Position numbers and translations under genes: made by a program | Source: Phialocephala subalpina | Lineage: Eukaryota; Ascomycota; Leotiomycetes; Helotiales; Mollisiaceae | NCBI GenBank assembly: GCA_900073065.1 | Contig: FJOG01000014.1 | Coordinates: 1,104,803-1,168,802 of the forward strand | DNA length: 64,000 bases | Direction: 5' to 3' | Shown: positions 12,249 through 23,300 of the stretch, one piece after another | Layout of the letters: every line of letters begins with the position of its first letter | Position numbering within the stretch: the first letter of the stretch is position 1 | Notes under the pieces: model-generated | What the model saw: only the letters and a program-made list of their open reading frames with translations | Told to the model about the DNA's origin: nothing | Databases searched by the model: none

Positions 12249-12956
12249 GGTTGGCATTGATGGTTGAGCAGGAAGGCGTTATCATGACGAGACAGTATGT
12301 GCAGTAATTGGCTTTGAATATGAAGAAACGCGTTTCTGTCCCGAATCGATCTGTCCATCCCGCAACCTTCCTTCGATACCGACTCATGTCGAGATCGCCA
12401 CGATGCTTTGCTTTCCAGCAGCGTAGGTGTTGCCTTCGTTGATCTTTCTTAATTTCGTTTTAGGTCATTTGTCGCTCCACCGGGCTCCTTTGAATGTCAC
12501 ATCCTCCAATCGACTCTCCAGAGAACATATGGTACCAGGTTTGTCAAGTCGTTCGCAGGGACATTCGACTAGCCTCCGAGGTCGATTTTCTGAGGGTGTG
12601 AACGATCATTCCTTCACAACAGCCCCAAATCGAAGTCGATTGTTCAACTCTCAGTTTGTTCCAATATTTGAATATTTGAACTTGGTCTCAATCGCGACGA
12701 GGCTTTTGAAAGCCGCAGCGGCTTTCGTTCTTGCTCTCCTGGTAATTTAGTCGAGGCAAGAGGTCTGGGTAGGAGGGCGCTTTCGATTTGGGAGCTCTTG
12801 CCTCTTTCGCTGGCGCACGAGTATAAGAAGATTTCTTTCCACCACATGAACCTTCCATCTTCCATAACATTACCACATCGATAGGAACATCGGCTTTCTT
12901 TGCTTCAAACACCACCGTCCATTCAAATATCAATCAATAATCAACCAACCTACACC
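12249..12956. other. Spacer between the tandem paralogs
   Basis: No gene is seen. It should include the promoter of the secreted protein gene; a weak TATA-like TATAAG lies near 12821-12826, about 130 nt before the ATG. Confidence 0.4.
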
Positions 12957-13541
12957 ATGCGTCTTCTGATGATGGTTCTCGCCTCCGTGTTTGGCCTAGC
13001 CAACGCTCAGAATGAGGTTTACCTCTACTCGCTCAAAGGTGACGATACTTGGAAGGGAGTTCGGCCGCAAGTCTCCTTTGCAAACAGTCAGTAAGAGCAC
13101 TTAACCTGAGCGACTTCAGAACTAACAATACTAGGCTCACTTTGGGTCGGGGAAATACACCGTTACCCGGAATCGGAGCGATTCGTCACGAATATCGGGA
13201 ACAATTATGAATCCGACGCCAATTATACCGGCATCATGCCTTTCTTCTCATACCATCAGGATTCCTTTTCGCTTCGAAGAGCGTACATCGTCGAGAACGA
13301 AACAACTCCCATCAACTTCACCCCTCAGTTCATTTCGGGCGATTTCAAGGGTACAACAACCCACGGTTTCGGTGTCGACCGGGACGGAACCATAACGTTC
13401 AAGGGGGAGAACAAATTCGAAGGATGTCAGACTCAACAGCAAAAGGACATGAGAATCTTTGAGATCTTCTGGAGTGGAGGCAGAGCGGCGCCTGATGGAT
13501 TTGAATGCCGTCCGCTGACCTTGCGCAAGGCACGGAAGTAA
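12957..13541 (+). CDS. Small secreted protein, 178 aa, two exons
   Basis: Exons are 12957-13086 and 13135-13541; the intron is 48 nt (GTCAGT, branch AACTAAC, TAG) and phase 1. The N-terminus (MRLLMMVLASVFGLANA) is a clear signal peptide with an Ala-x-Ala cleavage site. The mature chain holds three N-glycosylation sequons (NYT, NET, NFT) and only two cysteines, in FEGCQTQ and FECRPL, so one disulfide is likely. The ITFKGENKFEGCQT pattern, followed by an aromatic-rich strand and a late Cys, recalls small fungal secreted wall or effector-like proteins (phiA/DUF7907-like layout). That resemblance is by eye and weak. A broken paralog sits 0.7 kb upstream. No function is assigned. Confidence 0.8.
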
Positions 13542-13712
13542 TCTAAGCTAGGGTGCTCAGGAAGGAAGGTGTTATGGCATTGGTCGTTGGAAAAGGCGCA
13601 TAGGAAACTGTTTAGGGTGGTAGCTGTCGATGGTATTCGTTGTTTGCGCTAGGCTTCGCTAAGAGATTGATGGTTGACGGTCGTTCGAGAGTATTAACAT
13701 CAAACAATGCTA

Positions 13713-14355
13713 TTATTCTCCTTCATTATTTTCATCAGCCTCTCCATTGCTCCTGTGATCGAGGCTCTTCTCGTAAGCTTGCAAGTTGAATGACGCAGAA
13801 GACCAAAGCACGATCGCCTGAATGTTGACCGTTAGCCTCTCCTGGCCGGCTTGAGTATTGCTCTGCTGGGGAGTCACATAGCCCATGACATTCACCCATT
13901 CTCCTATCTGGGTTTCGTGAGACTTCATGGTTGTCACAAGAAGATTGACATCCACCTGTGCTTGCAGCATGTTTCCAGGTGGATGATTATGCTCCAGGGT
14001 GAGAACGGCGGTCTTGGTAGAATACTTTGTGACACTAAAGAAACGATTGTGTTAGCATCCATTCTTCTGACGAGACAAACAAAAAGGAGCTAGTAGGAAA
14101 GTGGCATTTAGGCAAAGGAATGACAGCCGCTTTGCCAAATAAGACGAGAATCTCGAAAATTATGTTGGCCAACCCCATCCGGGATCAAATGCATTTACGA
14201 TTCAAATTGCATGTGGTAGCATGAACAGAAGTAATTCAAAGCGTAAAAGACAGAAGCAAGGCTCACCATCCAAGAAAGCGCACTTTAGAACCAGGGGGAA
14301 ATTTCCGAAGTTCAGAAAGCAGAGTCAGCGTCGTCGGTATAGGTCCATTCTGCAT
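13713..14355 (-). CDS. TEN1: CST telomere-capping complex subunit Ten1, 136 aa
   Basis: Minus-strand exons are 14355-14267 and 14034-13713, joined across a 232-nt intron (GTGAGC...GCTAAC...TTTAG) that splits the Cys codon of FLGCV. Ten1 is the small OB-fold subunit of the Cdc13/Ctc1-Stn1-Ten1 complex, which binds telomeric single strands and recruits DNA polymerase alpha. The product starts MQNGPIPTTLTLLSELR. It shows the family's VRFLGCVTKYSTKTAVLTLE strand pattern, then VDVNLLV, then GEWVNVMGYV, and an AIVLWSSASFNLQAYEKSL end. The length fits fungal Ten1 proteins. The intron is long for this region; I found no extra exon in it. Confidence 0.88.
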
Positions 14356-14865
14356 TGTGTAGACTTCAAGTCATCGCAGTTTCAATTATTGGAGGAGGGA
14401 TATAGGATTCATGTATTTTCAAGACGAAGATGATGGAGGCTGAAGTCTTGGAATCTCGTGGCGGTAGGGCTCACGTGCCAAGCCCAAAAGGCACTAGCGT
14501 GTATTCGGGGGCTAGCGCGTCATCGGTTCAATGAGCGGACGAGGCACTGGATTTCATTCACAACGACAGGCAACAAGCAAATAATACCTGAAGTCCGCGT
14601 CACGAACCCCAAACATCCACTCTCGATACATCTACGACACACCCTCTTGGCAGATCCTCGCAAGTTATCGGCGTCACTCAGAGTTCCTTTGTTCCGCGAT
14701 ACAAGGCGCCCCACCATCACAAGCCTTCCGATAGCAGCCTCAACCAAGAGGACTGAGCTTGCGACTGACTTCGACGTCGAGATCTATCGTCAGAAGCTCC
14801 GGCATCTCTGGGCCTGATACTGCGTCTGCGTCGATTTTATCGGTCTTAGAAACCCGCCTTACAAG
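14356..14865. other. Divergent promoter region between TEN1 and SNF7
   Basis: About 0.5 kb between the start of TEN1 (-) and the start of SNF7 (+). ORFs here run through both strands without domains. It presumably holds both promoters; no clear TATA box is seen. Confidence 0.45.
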
Positions 14866-15766
14866 ATGTCTGGAGTGTGGGGTTGGTTTGGCGGGCAAAG
14901 CGCCCAGAAGAGAAAGGATACTCCCAAGAATGCTATCCTCGGACTGAGATCGCAGTTGGAGATGCTGCAGAAGCGGGAGAAGCATTTAGAAAACCAGATG
15001 GCAGAGCAAGATGCAATAGCCAGGAAGAACGTGAGCACCAATAAGAATGGTACGTAGCTGTCCAGACTCCCGATTACACCTTCCATACCTTCATACGGCC
15101 AGCAGACATGTTTGATCATGTTCGCAGATGCGCATCTGAAGTTCTGACCTGACGACTTGGAATAGCCGCCAAAGCTGCCCTACGAAGGAAGAAGCAACAT
15201 GAGCACACCCTCGAACAAACCACTGCACAAGTAGCGACATTAGAGCAACAAATATACTCGATCGAGGCGGCGAATATCAATAGAGAGACTCTTGCTGCCA
15301 TGGAACGTGCAGGAGAAGCTATGTCACAAATCCATGGTAAGCTCAATATCGATAAAGTTGATGAGACAATGTACGTTCTTTCCTGGGTCCTCGAAATGGG
15401 GGATGGAAGCTGACAATGATGCAGGGAGAAACTTCGAGAACAGCATGCCTTGGGCGAAGAAATTGCCCAAGCTATCACGAGTGCACCTATCGGCGAGCCT
15501 ATCGATGAGACTGAGCTGGACGATGAGTTGGCCGAACTTGAGCAAGAACAACTGGACGACAGAATGCTGAAGACTGGTACCGTTCCTGTGTCGGATGAGA
15601 TCCACAGATTGCCAGCGGTTGGAAACGGTGAGAGTAAGTCAATACAAGTCCTTTGTTTCGAAATCTATCTAATACGAGTCCAGTCAAAGGCAAAGCGTCT
15701 GTACAAGCAGAGGAGGAAGACGAGGAAGAAGAACTTCGGAAGCTGCAGGCTGAGATGGCCATGTGA
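14866..15766 (+). CDS. SNF7: ESCRT-III subunit Snf7/Vps32 (CHMP4), 226 aa, four exons
   Basis: Exons are 14866-15049, 15166-15370, 15425-15633 and 15684-15766; introns are 116, 54 and 50 nt. Snf7 polymerises on endosomal membranes to form the ESCRT-III filament for multivesicular-body sorting, and in fungi it also supports Rim101/PacC pH signalling. The N-terminus MSGVWGWFGGQ matches the membrane-inserting start of the family. A basic helical hairpin follows (LRSQLEMLQKREKHLENQM, then AAKAALRRKKQHE), then an acidic C-terminal half (DETELDDELAELEQEQLDD). It ends in a MIT-interacting-like helix (EEEELRKLQAEMAM). Length and order are normal for the family. All intron phases agree. Confidence 0.95.
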
Positions 15767-17310
15767 CGTGTGCCACTGTATCGTCACCGCTCTCGTATGA
15801 TCTACGTCTATGGAGGCACCTCTGGTGTCTGGGACCTGCATGTTGCTAGGGGTTTGGTTGCCTTGGGGGATTCTCTTTGCGTTATCAAGACTTCCTGATC
15901 CACTTTCCAAGCCGGCGTTTTAGGATCTGCTGCTGTACATCTTCATACCGAAATACCTCTTTTCACACCGACAAGATACACAGGTACTCCTACCGTTGTC
16001 TAGGCGTGCATCTGTACATCTGTATCACGTGTAGCTGACCGCCAATCACCTATGCAAGGCTAGGCTGGTAACCGGAGGGGTCTCGTTGGTCATGTTCCAC
16101 TTTTTCTGTGATATCCTCAACGAGATCAGGTAGGTGACGAGTCGGGTGTGTACACTGCAATGGAACGGCACTTCCAAGTTTCGCATTGATCTATGAAAGC
16201 CCAAAATCTCCCAACGCAGGCGAAAAATGATAAGAGCAGATCTCGCATAGTCACAAGTTCGCTAGTCAACCCCCTGACATCCCCTGCTACCTTGAAAAAA
16301 ACTTCGAAGCCTGACAACTCAGCGACGTTGAACTCACTCAGCGTCACCACATCCACTTCTGCCCATCTCCGTTCCCCACCTTCACGGCGCTCATATTACT
16401 AAAGTAGAACATTCTTTTCGTGATACAGCAGCACCGCTACCCACGAGTTATATACGTCGATTGGCATCGACCGGGATCTCAGGACGAGGCAGACAAGGCG
16501 AACCACGTAGCACCGCACCTAATGTACTGTACGAAAGCCGCGGCCAGCGGGAACGGGAAGTCAAGGAGACTCCCTTCTTACAGTCAGGCACCAGTAGGAA
16601 TTATATGCTCTTTTTCCAGCCAACAACTCTCTAGCACGCTGCAGTGGCCATGGATCACACCTTTCTCGAAACATATTATGCATGTCGGCCAGCGAGACTG
16701 GAGATTTTTCTGCAGCCGGTTAACCCTTTGTGTGCTGGCCTGCAGCGTTGGGCCGCATCCAACTTGCGATATCGCGAGCCATGGTCAACTTACGATCACC
16801 TCGAAGACCACTCAAGTGCGACGTGGCGCCAGTGCTTTTCACGGATCCAATTGATATCGAGCACGATATTGATCATTTGCTCGTCGAGTAATTCTGTCGT
16901 GGGGTGTCGCCCACGGACGTGGGACGCAGAGTGAGGCTTCCTTCAGTCCTATTCTCGTTTCATGCCAATGATTGAATTCTCTTCTTTCCAATTGTCTTCT
17001 TGATCATATCTTAGAGGCAGACTCATTGTTTGTTCTACAATTACTCACAGTGTGATCCTTTCCTACGCTGAGAAACTTCTGGAGGCCCAATTGAGCGGTT
17101 TCCCAATCTTCGGTCGTTTTTATTTTTATTTTCGGGTTTTATCGTTGTACCAAATCTTACCCTCGAGTTTTTTTCGGCACCCATTGGGTACCCGCATATT
17201 GCCGAGAGTCTGCTCAGATTCTGCTGTCATGGGAGAGGATAATAAGAAGCATACCTAATTCAGTCAGCTCGAGTTTCCGACTTTGTTTGTGAACGGGAAA
17301 AGTATTCAGT
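15767..17310. other. 1.5 kb gene-free stretch
   Basis: Nothing recognisable is seen on either strand. Short ORFs conflict across frames. The right end should hold the promoter of the giant low-complexity gene. A short ATG ORF at 17230-17259 could act as an upstream ORF of that gene (inference). Confidence 0.4.
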
Positions 17311-20300
17311 ATGGACGCCGTTTCATTTTGTCCGTACAGGGCAAAGGCTAAATATGATTGGTCGGACGTTCAGACGCAAGAGTTCAAAGTACAACAGCAA
17401 CGATTTGAAGTTCAGACCACGAAATACGGTGAACTCGAACCATATCCGACCGAGAAAGATCTGGAGCCGTTGGGGGAATGCAAGGGCTCAGATCCATTGC
17501 AACATCAAGTAATATGTGAGTGTAGATTCAACTGTGCTACCCGGGTGGTTACCAAGATCTGTGGAGGGGTCAATATCTGTTACTTTCGTCCCTGACATCA
17601 TGTCCAAATCCATTTCCGGACGCGAAATTAAGTTATTGGACAATGCCGGAGATCAGGTGGGACATAAAGTTCGGTCAAGACTCAAGTTGGGTCCTTGTCT
17701 CCACCTTGACTCCATATTGAACTAGGATGAGCCCGCGAGTCATCGCAACAATACTAACAACAAATAGTTGAATCAAACGAAGAGGAACTACAAAACGATC
17801 CCCCGCCCTCCGAAGATCCTTCACCGCAAGCCACAATTGATCCGAGTTTGGAACCCACAATGTCAGGAGGTCTAGCAGAACCAGAGGAAGTGGAAGTTCC
17901 TATGCCACCTCCACCACCGAACATCGAAGAGACAGAACCTGAACAAGACGACGAATCTCCCCCTCCCACACGCGACTCGAACGACGACACCGAAGACGAG
18001 GAGTCGCCGTCGTCGAACGAGGTACATTTCGCCGAAGGCACAGCTCCTCCCGCTCCCGAGCCGAAGGGCAAGAAGAACGGAAAGAAGTCCAAAAATGAAG
18101 AGAAGCAGGAGAAGCGAAATGCGAAGAAGGCCGGCAAGGGCAAGAAGAATGTAGAACCCGAGTCACCCCCGCCAGAGGAAGAGGTAGCGGATGAGATCTT
18201 TCCAGAAACCACGAAAAGAAAGAAGGGGAAGAAAGGTGGGAAGGGAAAGAAAGATGTCGAGTCTGAGTCTACACCTCAATCCACGCCTCAGGAGACGGAA
18301 GTAGAAGAGAAGAAGGGCAAGGGTGNNNNNNNNNNNNNNNNNNNNNNNNNNNNNNNNNNNNNNNNNNNNNNNNNNNNNNNNNNNNNNNNNNNNNNNNNNN
18401 NNNNNNNNNNNNNNNNNNNNNNNNNNNNNNNNNNNNNNNNNNNNNNNNNNNNNNNNNNNNNNNNNNNNNNNNNNNNNNNNNNNNNNNNNNNNNNNNNNNN
18501 NNNNNNNNNNNNNNNNNNNNNNNNNNNNNNNNNNNNNNNNNNNNNNNNNNNNNNNNNNNNNNNNNNNNNNNNNNNNNNNNNNNNNNNNNNNNNNNNNNNN
18601 NNNNNNNNNNNNNNNNNNNNNNNNNNNNNNNNNNNNNNNNNNNNNNNNNNNNNNNNNNNNNNNNNNNNNNNNNNNNNNNNNNNNNNNNNNNNNNNNNTCC
18701 TCAAAAAATGGTAAAGGGAAGGGAAAAGAAGTTGTAAAAGATGGGATTCTCGACTGGCAAAGAACTGAAGAAGAGGAGAAGGACGAACAGCCTGAGGAGG
18801 TTTTGGAAGAGGCTACACCTGCGGAGGCCAAGGAAGCTACTCCTCTATCGGATGCTGACGCTTCATCGCCAACTGAGGAACCAAGCTCTGAGGGCGGTGC
18901 TGAAAGTGAACCTTCAGAGCCAAGCCCTGTGGAAGAAGCCGTTCCTAGTGAGCCTGCTGCTGAGAGTGAGCCAGCACCTGTGGTACGTATTGTTCCAAGA
19001 ACATCCCGAGACTTTGGCTAATATATGACAGGTCGAGGAGGTTACACCGCCTGTAGCTGAAGAGGCCAGCGTTGAAAAGGAGGAGGAAAAGCCGACTGAG
19101 AGTGAACCACCACCAGCTGCTGTCGAAGAACAAGCTCCTGTTGTCGAGGAGAGTCCCGTTCCCGTGGCCGAGGAAGAGCCCACCCCAGTAAGCTTTTAGT
19201 GATACAGTCAAATGGCAACATCATTTCTAACATGAAATCAGACGGAGGACGCACCAACGCCTGCTCCTGAAGAAAAACCTGAGCAATCGGTATTTAATGG
19301 ATCCAATCATTAGATTTGATCATGTCATGCTAACGTTCTGTAGACTGAGGAAGCTCCTGTGGATACTCCAGAAGAGAAAGCCGAGCCAGTGGTAAGACAG
19401 ATTTCGAACGGTCATGTGGTAATTCATGAATCTAATATCTATGCAGATTGAAGAAGCTTCAGCTCCGGCGATCGAAGAGGAGTCTACACCTGAAGCAAGT
19501 GCTGAGGAGCCTGCTCCAGCGGAAGAAACCCCTAAACCCGTGGTACGTTCCTTCTTACCAGCTTCACGACAAACGTTTATACTGAGATTTAAACAGGCGG
19601 AAGAGGCTCCTGAACATGCAGCCGAAGAAGTTTTAAAAGACGTGGTATGCTATCTATGAATCAAAGCAAAGTAGTTACAATTGCTAACTCCTCTAGGTTG
19701 AGGACACTCCACCTGCTGCCGAGGAAGCTCAAGAGCCTGTATTAAAACACGCGTAATCACTTATTTCAACGTATACTAACACGAATTAGGCCGAAGAAGC
19801 TCCTAAAACAGCTCCTGAAGAAGTTGTGAGCAGATATCCACTCTCACTGTTCCCCGTAATTTGACCTGACCATCAACAGGGCTCAGAACCCCCCGCCACT
19901 GAACCAGAAGCCACACCTGAAACGGCAGTAAGTAGTCTTTTATTTCAAGCCCGTATCGTCTCCACACCACCAAAAGTCCTTTGGTGGCCAAGGACATTTC
20001 AATACGTGTCACCACGTGACACCCCTGACCACGTCAACGTACATCAATACTACCCCGTGCTCGCCGCTGACACATCCAGGTCGAGGAGACACAACCCGAA
20101 GTAGAAGAGAAAGCTCCAGAAGCTGACACTGCACTATCGGACCCTGAACCAGAGGCCGCGAAGGTTGAGAGTGAAAGTGCCGAAGATGGCGATGCTAAAG
20201 ACTCCGAGCCCGTCGCCGACAGTGCGCCGGCCGTCGCTGAGGATGCCAAGGAATCCGAGAGCTCTGAGGAAAGTAAAGAGGCGGAAGAATCGAGCCCTGC

Positions 20301-23300
20301 TGAAAGCAGTGAAGAGGCAGCTGTCAGTGCAGAGCCATCGCCTGCTTCGGAAGAAAGTGAGGAGAAAGCTGTCGTTGAGGAAGCTACTCCTAGCGATGAG
20401 ACTCCTGCTAGTGATGTCAAAACTGAAGATGCTCCTGCCGAGGCTGAAAGTGCTGCACTTGAGCCCGTAGTTGAGGAAGCAAGCCCATCGACTGAGGTTG
20501 AGGAGAGCAGCGAACCGGCTACAGAACCGGCAAAACCTGAAGAGAGTACGGAAGAACCTCCTGTACCTCAAGAGGAAGAAAGCAATGGAGATGCTGCTGC
20601 TGAAGAAGTGAAGGAGGAGACTCCAACTGGAAGTGCACCAGAGCCTGAGGCGACGGTAAGTTTAATCGCTTGACCGATCCTCACTCATGTCGCTAATTCC
20701 ATGCAGGCCGAGGAGCCAGCGCCAGAGGAGCCTGCTGCAGCGGAGACAGAAGAGGAGAAAACTTCTGAGCCTGCGCCAGCCGTGAGTTTGCACATACATC
20801 GATATGAATCTTAAGTGGATGCTAAATTTATCAGGTCGAGGAACCCAAAGCAGACGAGCCAGTCGAAGACAGCAAAGACGAAGAACTTGCCACAGAACCA
20901 GAAGCATCAGTTGGAGCTGCGGTTGTGGAGAAAGGAGAGGAAACTTCTGTAAGATGCCTTTTGTTATTTCGGCATTTTCACCATACCTTGAACTTCAATA
21001 CGAGCCCATCGACTGTCCAACCACTAACAAAGCAGCAGGCTGAGGAACCGGCTCCTGAGGAAGCACCTGCCACTGTTGAAGAGGTCTCTACAGAGTCCGC
21101 CAGCCCTCCAGAGGAGGAGAAGGCTATAGAAGAAGCTCCGGCTGTTGAAGACAAAGAGGAGGCTCCTCCTGCCGAAACCGAACCAGAACCAGTGGTAAGT
21201 GATATCCGAAACATGCTTGGGTATCCAAACAGGTGGGAAATAATACTGATAATATCTAGGCTGAGGAGAAGGCCGTTGAGGAAAGTCCTAGTGCTGAAGA
21301 GAAGGAGGAACCCACTTCTGAAACAGAACCAGAGCCAGCGGTGAGTAACGCTCCAGGCTCTCCAGTCTACTTTATGCTTTGACAACACATGAAGATGAAT
21401 GCTGATAGGCCGATGAGACAAAGGATGACCCCCCAGAAGAAATCACACCTGTTGAAGCAAAGTCTGCCGAATCAGAAAGCACTGAATCTGCTCCCGCTCA
21501 GCCAGAGACTGTTGAGAAAGAGGAGCTAAAAGCTGAGGAAGAGGCTGTAAGTACCAGCTATCCTTGCAATCGCTTAATTTCTCAATCACCGAGATGATTC
21601 CACGAAATTCTCACTGGGAGACCCCGGAATGAATGTCTGAAGCGGCATGATTTATTTTGATCTTAACCTTTTTTGGCGTAGGGACAAAATGAAGACTGTA
21701 TATACTAACCGCTATCAGGCCGAGTCCACACCTGAAGAATCTGCCTCCACGGAACCCGAAGCTACCCCTGAAGAAGCACCTCCTACTGTCGTAGAAGAGG
21801 AGAAGGAGGAAGAAAGCAAAGACGAGCCACAGCCTTCTATCGAAAGCGAGACAATCGAAGAGACCAAGGCTGACGACGGTACTCCTACAGAAGAGAAAGA
21901 AGAACCTGCAGAAAGCGCCCCTGTTGAGAGCACTCCCGAGCCAGAGAGTAGTGAGGCTACGATGGAAAGGAGCGAGGAGGTTTCTGTTGAGGAGATTTCA
22001 GCTCCTGTCGAAGAAGCGAGTGAGCCTGCCGTTGAAGAAAGTCCCGCTGCCAAGACCGAGGAAGCTATCGAGCCCGAAAGCACCCCGGAAGAATCTGCTG
22101 CTAAAGCAACGGACTCTCCGGCCACAGAAGAGACCACCCCGGAACCAACGTCAACCGAATTCCCCGAGGAAGAGAGCAAGATAGAAGATGCTCCAGTCGA
22201 GGGGACGGCTGTCGAACCACATAGCACTCCGGAGGGAGCTCCTGCTCCGCCAACATCCGATGAAAGCGAGGACGTGAAAGAAGACGTCGTTAAGAGCACG
22301 GAAGAAACAACCGAGTCCACGCCCGCTGAAGCCAACAGTGAAGAATCCGCTGCCAGTGAGGAAGCAACTCCTGACGAAAGCCCTGTCGAATCTGCAGTCG
22401 AAGCCAAAGAAGAAGAAAGCCCTGCCACCAGCGACGAGACAGCCGAGGAAGAAGTCAAGGAAACACCCGCTGTTGAATCAATGGAAACTTCAGCAGAGCC
22501 AACTAGCGAGGAAAGTAAAGAAGAGACGGTCGTAGCTACACCTGCGGATGACACTCCGAGCGACGAAAGCAAGGAGGTTGAATCTGAACAGCCAAGCGAA
22601 GAGGCTGCTGCTCCCGATATCGAAGCTGAAAAGGAGGAAATCCCCGCTACAGCCAACGAGGTTAAAGAAGAGGAATCTGCTGTTCAAGATACCCCCGAGA
22701 GCAGCGAGGGTGTCGCAGAATTAGCCGAGACCGCTCCTATTGAAGAAGAAATTAAGGAAGCCGAACCGGCCACTGAGGATGCCAAATCTGAAGAAACCGA
22801 GGCCCAAGATGGCACTCCACCTGCGGCTGAAGTTTTAGAGCCTGCTAGCGAAGAAAAGGAAGAGATCCCAGCTGATGAGCCAAGTGAGGCCGTAGCAATC
22901 GTCGAAGAAAGCAAGGAAGATGATGCTCCTCCACCCGCCGCCACCGTCGAGGATGTTAGTGAAGAAAAGGAGGAGGCCACATCAGACGAGCCAATTGCAG
23001 AAGCCGCCGCTGTCGAGGAAAGCAAAGAAGAGGAATCTTCTCCCCCAGCTGAAATCGCTGAAGCTGCTAGCGAAGAAAAGGAGGAAAGGTCAGCAGACGA
23101 GCCAAGCGACGACACACCCGCTGTGGATGAGGCAAAAGAAGAGGAATCGACCCCAATCGAATCTGAGGCTGTTGAAGCTATTCCAAACGCCGTGGTTGAG
23201 GAAAGCAAGGAAGAAAGTACTCTTGTGGAGCAAGAAGAAAAGGCTGCAAGTGACGAACTCCAGGAATCTTCCGAGAGCGAGCCTGCTGCTGAGACTAGCA

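Noticed and set aside
21715..22656. 313-aa Ser-rich minus-strand ORF, and similar ones at 22684-23382 and 23425-23859
   Set aside because: They are the complement of Glu/Ala-rich codons of the giant plus-strand gene; composition is an artefact of GAA/GCT-type codons read backwards.
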